Of a stretch of DNA of 64,000 bases, positions 8,493 to 16,525 are shown in pieces. The notes below the pieces were generated by a model. It ran no database searches and was not told the origin of the DNA. It saw only the letters and a list, made by a program, of their open reading frames with translations. The stretch lies in assembly GCF_005280735.1 (NCBI RefSeq), contig NZ_CP040077.1:3348001-3412000 (forward strand), read 5' to 3'. Source of the stretch: Trinickia violacea (lineage in GTDB: Bacteria > Pseudomonadota > Gammaproteobacteria > Burkholderiales > Burkholderiaceae). Position numbers and translations under genes: made by a program. Every line of letters begins with the position of its first letter. The first letter of the stretch is position 1.

Positions 8493-10142
8493 ATGTCGAT
8501 TGCATGCCGTGGCGCTGACGCGCTGGTCAAGGCGTTGTCGAAAGCAGGGGTGAAGCACATCTTCACCTTGTCGGGAAACCACATCATGCCGGTGTTCGAC
8601 GCATGCATTGGCGCGGGTATCGAGTTGTTCCACACGCGCCATGAGGCCGCGGCCGTGCACATGGCCGACGCCTATGCCCGGTTGACGGGCAAAGTGGGCG
8701 TGGCGTTGGTGACTGGCGGCCCCGGTCACGCCAACGCGGTTTCGGCGCTCTATACGGCGCAGATGGCGGAGTCGCCGGTTCTGCTTCTCTCCGGGCACGC
8801 GCCGCACGACCAGTTGGGCATGGGCGCATTTCAGGAGATGCGGCAGGCGGATGTCGCAGCGCCGCTCGTGAAGATGGCGGCCACCGCACAGCATCCGCAT
8901 ACTCTCGCCGATGAACTGGCCCACGCGATTTGCGCCGCGCTGGCAGGGCGGCCCGGGCCCGTTCACCTGAGCCTTCCAACGGATGTACTGGAGGGCGCAG
9001 CGCACGTGCACGATGAGGTCAATGGCGAATGTTTTTCGCCGGTGAGGCAGGTGCTTGACGACACAACGGCCGCGCGCCTCGTCTCAAGCCTGGCCGACGC
9101 ATCGCGCCCGCTGATCCTCGTGGGTCCGGCATGCATGACCCGCGCTGGCCGCGAACGGATCGGCACGCTCGCGGCGGCGCTTGGCGTGCCGGTCGTTGGC
9201 ATGGAGAGCCCGCGAGGCATCAACGATCCGAGCCTCGGCGCTTTCGCCGAAATGCTCGCGCAGGCCGACCGCGTGATGTTGCTGGGCAAGCGGATGGATT
9301 TCACGTTGGCCTTCGGAAAATCGCCCGCGTTTGCGCCGGACTGCACGTTTCTCCAGATCGACCCGGAGCCGCAAGAGATTGCGCGCACGCGTCGCGCAGT
9401 GGCTGAGCGATTGATCGGTACCGCTGTCGCGGACAGCTTCCCCGCACTCGACATGCTGGCTACCGTTGGCCGCAATGCCGGCAAGTGCGATGAACGATGG
9501 GCGCGCGACGTACGGGGCGCGATTGCATGGCGGCCCGAGCAATGGCGCACGGCGTCATCGTCGCTCGAAAAACGTGTTCATCCTGTTCAGGCGCTCGCGC
9601 CGTTCCAGGCGTTGCTCGACAGCCATCCCGATGCCGTTTTCGTCTCGGACGGCGGCGAATTCGGGCAGTGGGCGCAAGCGTGTCTGCGCGCGCCCAATCG
9701 CGTGATCAATGGCGTTGCCGGGGCGATCGGCGCTGCGCTTCCGTTCGCGCTGGCTGCTCGCGTTGCGCACCCTGAAGCACCCGTGGTTGCCGTAATGGGG
9801 GATGGCACGTTCGGCTTTCACGCGGCAGAAATGGATACCGCGGTGCGTTATGGATTACCCTTCGTCGCCGTGGTTGGCAATGATGCGCGCTGGAACGCCG
9901 AGTATCAGATCCAGTTACGCAGCTATGGCCCTGAGCGTTTGATCGGCTGCGAGTTGCTGCCGGGACGCTACGATCGCGTAACCGAGGCTTTCGGTGGTGC
10001 GGGTGCGTTCGTCGAGCGTGCTGACGACCTGAAAGATGCGGTCGAACAGGCGCAGGCAGCACAGCGCTCGAAGCTGCCAGCATGCGTGAACATCATGATC
10101 GAAGGGGTTGCAGCGCCGTCTTTCAAAAGCCGCGCTTCCTAA
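8493..10142 (+). CDS. Thiamine-diphosphate-dependent enzyme, acetolactate synthase-like
   Basis: This 549-residue protein has the three-domain layout of the acetohydroxyacid synthase/benzoylformate decarboxylase family. The N-terminal pyrimidine-binding domain carries the catalytic glutamate E51 in RHEAAAVHMADAYAR. A central domain follows, and the C-terminal diphosphate-binding domain has the GDG motif at 436-438 with ND at 463-464. A CAGGAGA ribosome-binding site precedes the ATG. It is not the classical IlvB, as no small-subunit gene follows and it is about 20-50 residues shorter. It shares a divergent promoter region with tctB-tctA and probably processes the imported carboxylate or a product of it. 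The exact reaction (carboligation or decarboxylation) cannot be told. Confidence 0.85.
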   Translation: MSIACRGADALVKALSKAGVKHIFTLSGNHIMPVFDACIGAGIELFHTRHEAAAVHMADAYARLTGKVGVALVTGGPGHANAVSALYTAQMAESPVLLLSGHAPHDQLGMGAFQEMRQADVAAPLVKMAATAQHPHTLADELAHAICAALAGRPGPVHLSLPTDVLEGAAHVHDEVNGECFSPVRQVLDDTTAARLVSSLADASRPLILVGPACMTRAGRERIGTLAAALGVPVVGMESPRGINDPSLGAFAEMLAQADRVMLLGKRMDFTLAFGKSPAFAPDCTFLQIDPEPQEIARTRRAVAERLIGTAVADSFPALDMLATVGRNAGKCDERWARDVRGAIAWRPEQWRTASSSLEKRVHPVQALAPFQALLDSHPDAVFVSDGGEFGQWAQACLRAPNRVINGVAGAIGAALPFALAARVAHPEAPVVAVMGDGTFGFHAAEMDTAVRYGLPFVAVVGNDARWNAEYQIQLRSYGPERLIGCELLPGRYDRVTEAFGGAGAFVERADDLKDAVEQAQAAQRSKLPACVNIMIEGVAAPSFKSRAS

Positions 10143-10190
10143 ACGCTTTTCGCTCCCCGCATTGCGCTGGCAACGCCGATCTTTCGAAAT

Positions 10191-10362
10191 GGGGTAATCG
10201 TACTTTTCGTGCGAAATCTGGCGGTAGTCGCATGCAGAGCCTCCCGCAGCAAGGCTCGGCGGCGCCATAGTTTTCGCGCAATCGAAGAATGTGCAAATCG
10301 TTGATCCATATGAGATTTAAGGATCAGCCCGCCAGAAATTGCACGAACAGTACGATTACCCC
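10191..10362 (+). repeat. 172-bp terminal-repeat element (MITE-like), copy B
   Basis: This is the inverted partner of 5822-5993 with the same length and only scattered mismatches, again starting GGGGTAATCGTACT. It begins 48 bp after the TPP-enzyme stop. Together the two copies could pair as the ends of a mobile unit of about 4.5 kb. The outer flanks show no duplicated target. Confidence 0.75.
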
Positions 10363-10492
10363 TGGATGCTCGAGTTGCATGACGACGTCAGCGATCTGAA
10401 GGCGGCCGTCAATCGGAGCGCGATTCCGCACTAACGTCCCGGCCTGGCCATTGCGCTTGCGATACGGGCCGAGAAACACCCGACGAAATGAA
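10363..10492. other. Short intergenic remnant after repeat B
   Basis: Directly beyond the repeat a frame reads WMLELHDDVSDLKAAVNRS and stops at TAA about 70 bp on. It could be the tail of a gene interrupted by the repeat, but it is too short to identify. Confidence 0.25.
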
Positions 10493-10524
10493 AAGCCCGC
10501 CAGGATATGGCATCCGGCGGGCTT
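10493..10524 (-). terminator. Intrinsic terminator of the long minus-strand catabolic operon
   Basis: AAGCCCGCC pairs with GGCGGGCTT around a 14-base loop. On the minus strand the stem is followed by TTTT, placing it 88 bp beyond the stop of the Bug-protein gene. It is the likely end of the tauE-to-Bug transcript. Confidence 0.75.
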
Positions 10525-10611
10525 AACAACAACGAAATTCAGTAATCAGAAGTTCAGGCGAGTACCTTTTTCATATCGCTCCATCAGCCGGCCCGGTACT
10601 GGGGATGCGCT

Positions 10612-11607
10612 TCAATTTGCACTGATATGGCTCGTGCTCACGACCTTTTGCCACTTCGCCGATTCCGTGGCTATCCTGGCCTGAAGTTGCTGAGGTGTGT
10701 CGCCCACGGGGTCCATACCGAGCACGGCCAGGTGTTGCCGAGTGTCAGGCTGTGCGAGCACTTTCACGGTATCTTGCTGAATCTTGTTGATGACGTTCGC
10801 TGGCGTGCCGGCCGGCGCCACGAGGGCGAACCAGCCCGTCACATTGAAACCGGGCAACCCGCCTTCGCTCACGGTCGGAATATCGGGCCACGCAGTTGAG
10901 CGATGGTCGCCGGTCACGGCAATCACCTTGATCGTCTTGCCCTTCATGAAGGGCATCGCCGCTGCGATGTTGGGCAACACGACCTGCACGCGGTCCGCCA
11001 TCAGATCGTTCAGCGCAAGCACCTCGCCCTTATAGGGCACGTGAACCATTGGAATGCCCGCCGCGCCCGAGAACGCTTCGTCGGCCATGTGAACCTGGCT
11101 CCCGATACCGGCCGAACCAAAGTTCAACTTTGGATGTTGCGTTTTCCCATATGCAATAAGCTCTTTTACATTCGAAACGGGCAGCGAGGGCGCAACGGCA
11201 ACGACCATCGGATTGCTCGCGACCGTCGTGATATAGCTGAAATCCTTGGCCGTGTAGGGGAGCTTTCTGTAGATATATTGATTGACGGTGAACATGCTCC
11301 CCGACGCCAGCATCAACGTATACCCGTCAGGCGCAGACTTCGCCTCGACTTCAGCCGCAATCATGCCGCCTGCGCCGGGACGATTGTCGATCACGACGGA
11401 CTGCTTCCACATCGTCCCCAATCCCTGGCCGATCGTTCGGGCCAGCACATCAGTCGAACCGCCGGCAGAGAAGGGAACAATGATCCGGATCGGCTGGGAA
11501 GGCCACGCGTCTTCTGCATGAGCGGCCGACTGCGCTTGCAGGACAGTAGAAAGTGCGGCAGCGAGCACGAACCCGCGCCGAAGTGTGCGAATGAAATTGG
11601 GGGGCAT
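10612..11607 (-). CDS. Bug-family periplasmic solute-binding protein (TctC type)
   Basis: This 331-residue protein starts at ATG 11607, where GGAGAC stands six bases upstream. A signal peptide (RRGFVLAAALSTVLQAQSAAHA) precedes the mature start EDAWPSQPIRIIVPFSAGGSTD, and the typical Bug motifs VVIDNRPGAGG and PYKGEVLALNDL follow. Bug proteins bind carboxylates in the periplasm and deliver them to TctAB permeases. It is the last gene of the minus-strand run that includes the fumarase and flavoprotein genes, 98 bp after the flavoprotein stop. The TctA-TctB pair at 6049-8090 may be its membrane partner. The ligand is unknown and could be the sulfonate or dicarboxylate used by the island. Confidence 0.9.
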   Translation of the reverse strand: MPPNFIRTLRRGFVLAAALSTVLQAQSAAHAEDAWPSQPIRIIVPFSAGGSTDVLARTIGQGLGTMWKQSVVIDNRPGAGGMIAAEVEAKSAPDGYTLMLASGSMFTVNQYIYRKLPYTAKDFSYITTVASNPMVVAVAPSLPVSNVKELIAYGKTQHPKLNFGSAGIGSQVHMADEAFSGAAGIPMVHVPYKGEVLALNDLMADRVQVVLPNIAAAMPFMKGKTIKVIAVTGDHRSTAWPDIPTVSEGGLPGFNVTGWFALVAPAGTPANVINKIQQDTVKVLAQPDTRQHLAVLGMDPVGDTPQQLQARIATESAKWQKVVSTSHISAN

Positions 11608-11705
11608 TGCGTTGTCTCCGTTAGAAATAGTATGGATCGGCACTGGCTCGATTCAAGCTGGATAGCAAAGCAGTATTCGGAAATGCGCTGACAACGCGGC
11701 ACCGC

Positions 11706-13436
11706 TCATTGCGTGATCTGCTCGCAAAGAATCGTTTCTCCCGGCCGTACCCGGCTAAATATCACTGGCTCCTGTTTGATCTCGACGTCTCCATCACGTT
11801 TTTGAATCGTCGTGTAAGCGGACATCTCCAGATCGCCGGCGTCCGGATAATCTTCACGGAAATGAGCGCCCCGCGAATTCTCGCGGGATATGGCCGCCTC
11901 GGTGATGATCTGGCTCACTGCAATCAGGTTCTTCAGGTTCAGCCAGTCGTGCCACTGTGCGTTGAATGCGCGATCGCCATCGACGACGCCAGTCAGCATC
12001 AAACGCTCGAACAGTTCGCCCAGGGCCCTGCGTGCCCGCAAGAGTCCATCGCGATCGCGAATGATGCCGACGTGCGTCCACATGCATTCGTAGAGCGACT
12101 CCCGGATGCCCTCAAGGCCTTTTCCGTTTTTGGTGAAGGGGGTTTCGGCATCCTTGATTGCGCTTTCGATGGCAAGCGAATCGGGTTCCCGAAACTGCCC
12201 TTGCGCTTTTGCCCACTTCGCCATGTTCTCGCCTGCAATGCCGCCGAACACGGTGGAATTCGCCACACCATTGCCACCCAGCCGATTCGCTCCGTGCACG
12301 CCGCCCGTGTCTTCTCCCGCAGCGAAGAGCCCGCGCAACTCGGTGCTGCAGTCCGGCTGGAACGTGACGCCGCCCATCATGTAGTGCGCGGTCGGCACCA
12401 CTTCGACGAGCCCACCCGCGAGGTCGAACCCGCAATCCGCGCAACGCTCCACCATGCCCTTGAACTGCTTGCGGACCTTGTCCGGGCCGAGGTGACTCAT
12501 CTGGATGTATACCCCGCCATTGGGCGAAGTTCGCCCCGCGCGCATTTCGGAATAGATGCCGCGCGAAACGATGTCGCGCGTCGCACGTTCGCCGCGCTTG
12601 TCATAGCTATCCATGAACCGCGCTTTCGAGCCGTTCAACAGGTGCCCGCCTGCGCCGCGGAGTCCTTCCTCAAGCACCGTTCCGGTCATCCGCGTGTGAC
12701 TGCCGGCAAGCAGACCCGTAGGATGGAACTGCACCATTTCCATATCGCGCAGCGTGAGGCCCGCGCGCAACGCCATCGCGAGTCCATCGCAACTCTTGTC
12801 CCCCGACGGCGTATGGAACTTGTACATCGTCGGACCGCCGCCCGTTGCGAGCAGCACCGCCCTCGCCTGCACGAATACGAACCTGCCCGTGCGCATGTCG
12901 ATCATCAACACGCCCGCGATATGCTTGCCGTCGGCGGTCTTGATCAGCTCGATGGCCCGGTGCTCCTCCAGGCGATGGATGCCGCGGCTCCACACCTGCT
13001 CGGCCAACCGGTTGATGATCTCGATTCCGGTCAGGTCGCCTTTGTGGACCGTTCTATCGAACGTCTGACCCGCGAACGCTTTCTGATGAATCGACCCGTC
13101 CGGGTTGCGGTCGAAAAAACATCCGAGCTCGTTTTCGAGTTCGCGCACGCGCTCGACTGCCGTGCTCACCAACGCCCAGGCGAGGTCCTGGTTGGACAAC
13201 CATTTGCTTCCTTCAATCGTGTCCATGAAGTGACGCTCGACCGAATCGCCAGGGGCCAGCGCGACGTTGTAGCCGCCCTGCACCATGCGCGTGCAGCCGC
13301 ACTTCCCGAGCAGCCCCTTCACTGCAACGGTGATGGAAAGATCCGGCGCCGCTTTGTGCGCGTGAAGCGCGGCAAAGAGACCCGCGCCGCCCGATCCCAG
13401 AATCAGGATATCTGTCTTGACGCGCTCAATATTCAT
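11706..13436 (-). CDS. Succinate dehydrogenase/fumarate reductase-like flavoprotein subunit
   Basis: This 576-residue protein has an N-terminal FAD-binding Rossmann motif (ILGSGGAGLFAALHA). The capping-domain and active-site blocks FHPTG, RGAGGHLLNG and TAHYMMGGV are typical of SdhA/FrdA. Where SdhA has the histidine that covalently binds FAD (H-T-x-x-x-Q-G-G) this protein reads CTRMVQGG, so FAD is probably not histidyl-linked. It starts in a 4-bp ATGA overlap with the fumarase beta-subunit stop, showing translational coupling. Its iron-sulfur and membrane subunits are encoded upstream in the same run. By family it interconverts succinate- and fumarate-type dicarboxylates with quinone; the true substrate may be a substituted succinate. 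Confidence 0.9.
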   Translation of the reverse strand: MNIERVKTDILILGSGGAGLFAALHAHKAAPDLSITVAVKGLLGKCGCTRMVQGGYNVALAPGDSVERHFMDTIEGSKWLSNQDLAWALVSTAVERVRELENELGCFFDRNPDGSIHQKAFAGQTFDRTVHKGDLTGIEIINRLAEQVWSRGIHRLEEHRAIELIKTADGKHIAGVLMIDMRTGRFVFVQARAVLLATGGGPTMYKFHTPSGDKSCDGLAMALRAGLTLRDMEMVQFHPTGLLAGSHTRMTGTVLEEGLRGAGGHLLNGSKARFMDSYDKRGERATRDIVSRGIYSEMRAGRTSPNGGVYIQMSHLGPDKVRKQFKGMVERCADCGFDLAGGLVEVVPTAHYMMGGVTFQPDCSTELRGLFAAGEDTGGVHGANRLGGNGVANSTVFGGIAGENMAKWAKAQGQFREPDSLAIESAIKDAETPFTKNGKGLEGIRESLYECMWTHVGIIRDRDGLLRARRALGELFERLMLTGVVDGDRAFNAQWHDWLNLKNLIAVSQIITEAAISRENSRGAHFREDYPDAGDLEMSAYTTIQKRDGDVEIKQEPVIFSRVRPGETILCEQITQ

Positions 13437-14047
13437 TTTCTCTGGACTCCCAGGCTTTCGAGCACTTCCGCGCGCCGCGAGGCGGTGTTGCCCTTGACTT
13501 CGTCGTAAAGGCTGCTGCCATGACTGTCCATGGCCACGAGCAGCGGACCGAAGCCACTGATCCTGAATTTCCAGAGCGACTCCGGATTGAGGTCGTCCAG
13601 ATCGACGGCTTCGATCTTCTTGATCCACGTCGTTTCGAGCGCCGCAGTGCCGCCGATGATCGCCAGGTAGACGCCGCCCAGCTCCTGGAACGCCGACTTC
13701 GATCCTTCGCGCAAGCCACCTTTTCCAACGATCATGCGTACGCCGTACTGCTCCATCAGCGGGCGCGTGAAGCGCTCCATGCGGTCCGACGTGGTCGTGC
13801 CTATGCAGACCGGTTGATATCCCGCCGGAAATTCTGCGCTCGGCGCTACCTTGCGCACGTTGGGGGCGGTGTGAATGACCGCGTGCCCGCGAAGGTCGAA
13901 TTCCGTCGTGCGCCCTTTGTCGAACAAATGGATCTGCGTGGCATCGCGAATGCCGAAAAGCGTTTGATGCAATGTCACCGTATCGTTCACCCGCAGCTTG
14001 CGGATCTGCGACTCGTCGACGGGGGTATAGAGGTCGTAGTGAGCCAT
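13433..14047 (-). CDS. Class I fumarate hydratase-like beta subunit (C-terminal fumarase domain)
   Basis: This 204-residue protein starts MAHYDLYTPVDESQIRKLRV. It carries the fumarase beta-domain motifs GPTTSDRM-like GTTTSDRME, MIVGKGG and IIGGTAALET. It pairs with the separately encoded alpha subunit, as in TtdB of L-tartrate dehydratase and two-subunit class I fumarases. The start lies one base after the alpha-subunit stop, and its own stop overlaps the flavoprotein start. The pair hydrates a trans-enedioate such as fumarate or dehydrates a hydroxydicarboxylate. Substituted analogues are possible in this context. Confidence 0.92.
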   Translation of the reverse strand: MAHYDLYTPVDESQIRKLRVNDTVTLHQTLFGIRDATQIHLFDKGRTTEFDLRGHAVIHTAPNVRKVAPSAEFPAGYQPVCIGTTTSDRMERFTRPLMEQYGVRMIVGKGGLREGSKSAFQELGGVYLAIIGGTAALETTWIKKIEAVDLDDLNPESLWKFRISGFGPLLVAMDSHGSSLYDEVKGNTASRRAEVLESLGVQRK

Positions 14048-14048
14048 T

Positions 14049-14924
14049 TCAGAACCCGTAAGTGAGACCGTCTTTGGTAAGCAGCACCTTCGCGCGTCGC
14101 GCGGAGTGACATTGCATGTTGACCGCAATGGGATTCATCGTGATGTGCGTCGATGCCAGTTCGATATGCACTGCGAACGCCGTACTATCTCCCCCCAGAC
14201 CCTGCGGCCCTACCCCGAGACGGTTCACCGCTTCGGTCAGCTCGCGCTCGAGCGTTGCGCCTTCGGGATCTGCGCAACGGGTGCCCAGCGCGCGCGTGGC
14301 GGCGCGCTTGGCCAGCGCAATAGATAAATCGGACGTGCCACCGAGGCCCACGCCCACGATAGTCGGCGGACACGTCTTGCCGCCTGCCGAGATCACACAG
14401 TCGACGACAAACATCTTGATCGCGTCGATACCCTCGGCGGGCACTGCCATCTTCAGGAAAGAGTTGTTCTCCGAGCCGCTTCCTTTCGGCACCATCTCGA
14501 TGGTTGCGGACTCGTTCTCGTCCGTGAAGTCGACGTGAATGACGGGAACCTCGATGCCGCACGACGTGTGATTGTTCTTGCGCGTGAGCGGATGCACGAC
14601 CGACGAACGCAGCGGGTGCTCCCTTGTGGCGCGCTCGCAGCCTTTGCGAATAGCGGCTTTCAATTCGAATCCGTCGAATTCAACATTGCGGCCAAGCGCG
14701 ACGTTGTAAATGGGGATGCCCGTATCCTGGCAAAGCAGGTTCTCCGTATCTTCGGCCACACGGATATTGGTGCGCATCGTCTCGAGAACCCGCTGTGCTA
14801 CCGGCGACGTTTCACTAGCGGAAAGTCGTTCAATGCCATCTTTCACGTCGGGCGGGAGCAACTTGAGGGCGCGGATATACAGTTCCTTCGAGGCTTCCTC
14901 GACGATGTCGAGATCAAGTTTCAT
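14049..14924 (-). CDS. Class I fumarate hydratase-like alpha subunit (4Fe-4S)
   Basis: This 291-residue protein starts at ATG 14924 (MKLDLDIVEEASKELYIRAL) with AAGAGA upstream. The three cluster-binding cysteines are visible in LCQDTGIPIYNV, NHTSCGIEVP and GGKTCPPTIVGVGLGG, the pattern of the oxygen-sensitive class I fumarase/tartrate dehydratase alpha domain. The labile 4Fe-4S cluster activates the hydroxyl of the substrate. It is the fifth gene of the dctA-frd-fum run and is followed one base later by the beta subunit. Whether it prefers fumarate, tartrate, mesaconate or a sulfonated analogue cannot be decided from sequence alone. Confidence 0.93.
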   Translation of the reverse strand: MKLDLDIVEEASKELYIRALKLLPPDVKDGIERLSASETSPVAQRVLETMRTNIRVAEDTENLLCQDTGIPIYNVALGRNVEFDGFELKAAIRKGCERATREHPLRSSVVHPLTRKNNHTSCGIEVPVIHVDFTDENESATIEMVPKGSGSENNSFLKMAVPAEGIDAIKMFVVDCVISAGGKTCPPTIVGVGLGGTSDLSIALAKRAATRALGTRCADPEGATLERELTEAVNRLGVGPQGLGGDSTAFAVHIELASTHITMNPIAVNMQCHSARRAKVLLTKDGLTYGF

Positions 14925-14993
14925 GACCGTCTCTTCCGGATTGGTAAAACTGATTGTGGGGTTTGGCCTGATGTGGACGCTCAAGACACGGCA

Positions 14994-15347
14994 CTAATGA
15001 ATCAGCGCGAGCAGGAATGCGAGGCCCGTGCAGGTGCTCGCTCCCAAACCAAAGGCGAGCCAGTTTTTCCTCAAGCCTGTCCACGGCAGAAATTCGATGA
15101 GCAGCAGGCGAATGCCGCCCATCATGTGAAGCGAGAGGAGAACCACGAGTCCCCACTCGCCAAACTTGAAGAGCGGCAGGTCGGTCACATGCAGAAAGCC
15201 GTCGAGAGAGGCCTCTCCCGCTATGGCATGCCCGAGTGCCCAGAAGTGAACCGGCAAGAACAGGGCCAGCGCGAGACCCGAAAGGCGATGCACGAGAAAG
15301 GCCCACCAGGCAGGATGCGTGCGGGCACGATAATCGTTCTTTCGCAT
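14994..15347 (-). CDS. Succinate dehydrogenase/fumarate reductase cytochrome b-like membrane subunit (C type)
   Basis: This 117-residue protein has three membrane helices. The first contains HRLSGLALALFLPVHFWALG, with histidines placed like the haem b and quinone-site histidines of SdhC. A second helix is near VVLLSLHMMGGIRLLLIEF and a third is at the C-terminus. Its start codon overlaps the stop of the preceding subunit by one base (TGATG), a sign of coupled translation. Together with the next subunit it anchors the flavoprotein and iron-sulfur subunits to the inner membrane and passes electrons to or from quinone. Confidence 0.82.
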   Translation of the reverse strand: MRKNDYRARTHPAWWAFLVHRLSGLALALFLPVHFWALGHAIAGEASLDGFLHVTDLPLFKFGEWGLVVLLSLHMMGGIRLLLIEFLPWTGLRKNWLAFGLGASTCTGLAFLLALIH

Positions 15348-15694
15348 CACAATATGACTCCATAAACAGCCCGCAACCCCATCAGCGCGAGGCCTGCTGA
15401 AAACGCGAGACAGGTGACCTGTGCAGGCTTTCCGCGCCAGTGCAGCCATTCTTCCGCGATTCTGAGCAGACCGACAGGCACATGGATCGCGCACGCCACG
15501 ACGAATACCGTATAGAAGGCGCCAAACAGCAGGTTTCCGCGCGTGCGGCCGAGGATGGCCGATGCGCTCAATCCGCTATGAACGGCATAGATGATGACGC
15601 CCAGATGAACGAAGACGCAGAGCGCGAGCACACTCGCACTCATGCGCTGCCAGTACCAAAGACGAGCCTGGGTGCGAAGCGATATCCCTTGCAT
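15347..15694 (-). CDS. Fumarate reductase/succinate dehydrogenase membrane anchor subunit (D type)
   Basis: This 115-residue protein starts MQGISLRTQARLWYWQRMSA. It has three hydrophobic helices with histidines in LCVFVHLGVIIYAVHSG and VVACAIHVPVGLLR. The start ATG overlaps the iron-sulfur subunit stop by one base, and its stop overlaps the next start by one base. Assignment rests on topology, size and position between the iron-sulfur subunit and the other membrane subunit rather than on strong motifs. Confidence 0.78.
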   Translation of the reverse strand: MQGISLRTQARLWYWQRMSASVLALCVFVHLGVIIYAVHSGLSASAILGRTRGNLLFGAFYTVFVVACAIHVPVGLLRIAEEWLHWRGKPAQVTCLAFSAGLALMGLRAVYGVIL

Positions 15695-16410
15695 TACAGG
15701 TCTCCTTCGCGCGCCGCCTTCATCGTCATCCGCTTGAGGCCGGCAATCCCGGCTGTCGGTGAAAGATGCTTCGGACAACGTTCCGTACACGTGGCCTGTG
15801 TATGACACGAGTGACAGCCCGCATCGCCGGCCACGGCGCGCAGGCGTTCGAGCGTTTGCGTGTCGCGTTCGTCGTTGACGAGCGTCCATGCGCGGTTCAG
15901 CGCAGCCGGCCCCAGGTAATCCGGACGCCACGTCACGACGTCGCAAGACGAATAACACACGCCGCAACCGATACACTCGATTCCCGCGTCCGCTGCCTTA
16001 CGTTGCGTGCTCTCGGGACTCACCGTGGCGAAATCGTCGTGGCGCGTACGACTTCCCGAAAACTGCCCCTTCGCCCGGCTCCACTTGTCGAAGAAGTCAC
16101 TCATGTCGGTCACGAGGTCCTTGATGACGGGCAGGTTCGAGAGCGGCGCGATCTCCAGTTCATCGTTCACCGCAACTTTCGAAACGTGCGTGCGGCACGT
16201 CCAGCGTGCCTTGCCGTTGACGTTCATCGCACAGGACCCGCACATCCCCACGCGGCAGGCAAACCGATATGCAAGGTCGGGCTGCAATTGCCGCTGAATG
16301 AACGTCACGACGTCCAGCACCGTCTGACTTTCGTAGCGCGGCACATCATAGGCGGCAAGCCCTGCGGTTGCACTTCTCCAGACTCTGACTCGAAGTTTGT
16401 CGGTATTCAC
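15694..16410 (-). CDS. Succinate dehydrogenase/fumarate reductase iron-sulfur subunit
   Basis: This 238-residue protein starts at GTG 16410, chosen because GAGAGG stands just upstream and the conserved region begins there. The N-terminal ferredoxin domain binds a 2Fe-2S cluster through C52, C57, C60 and C72 (CRVGMCGSC). The C-terminal domain has two cysteine sets, C146-C149-C152-C156 and C199-C202-C208-C212, that match the 4Fe-4S and 3Fe-4S positions. It carries electrons between the flavoprotein and the membrane subunits. The gene order iron-sulfur, membrane, membrane, fumarase alpha, beta, flavoprotein is unlike the standard sdhCDAB, so this is a second, specialised complex. Confidence 0.92.
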   Translation of the reverse strand: MNTDKLRVRVWRSATAGLAAYDVPRYESQTVLDVVTFIQRQLQPDLAYRFACRVGMCGSCAMNVNGKARWTCRTHVSKVAVNDELEIAPLSNLPVIKDLVTDMSDFFDKWSRAKGQFSGSRTRHDDFATVSPESTQRKAADAGIECIGCGVCYSSCDVVTWRPDYLGPAALNRAWTLVNDERDTQTLERLRAVAGDAGCHSCHTQATCTERCPKHLSPTAGIAGLKRMTMKAAREGDL

Positions 16411-16525
16411 GATGCCTCTCGATTGGCTGCTGACGCAGTACGATTGAACGGGTTTCGTACATCGATTGTTCAGCAATTTGTCATCAAGAAAAATCGAATA
16501 ATTCTGGCGTTCAGACAAAGATTTC

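Noticed and set aside
8493..10142. Sulfoacetaldehyde acetyltransferase (Xsc) or sulfopyruvate decarboxylase
   Set aside because: The N-terminal blocks and length fit acetolactate synthase-like enzymes; Xsc-type wording around the catalytic Glu and a following pta gene are absent, and ComDE is a split, shorter enzyme.
11709..13508. 599-residue plus-strand open frame opposite the flavoprotein
   Set aside because: It is Arg/His/Ala-rich without motifs and exactly mirrors a clear SdhA-type gene; a GC-bias shadow.
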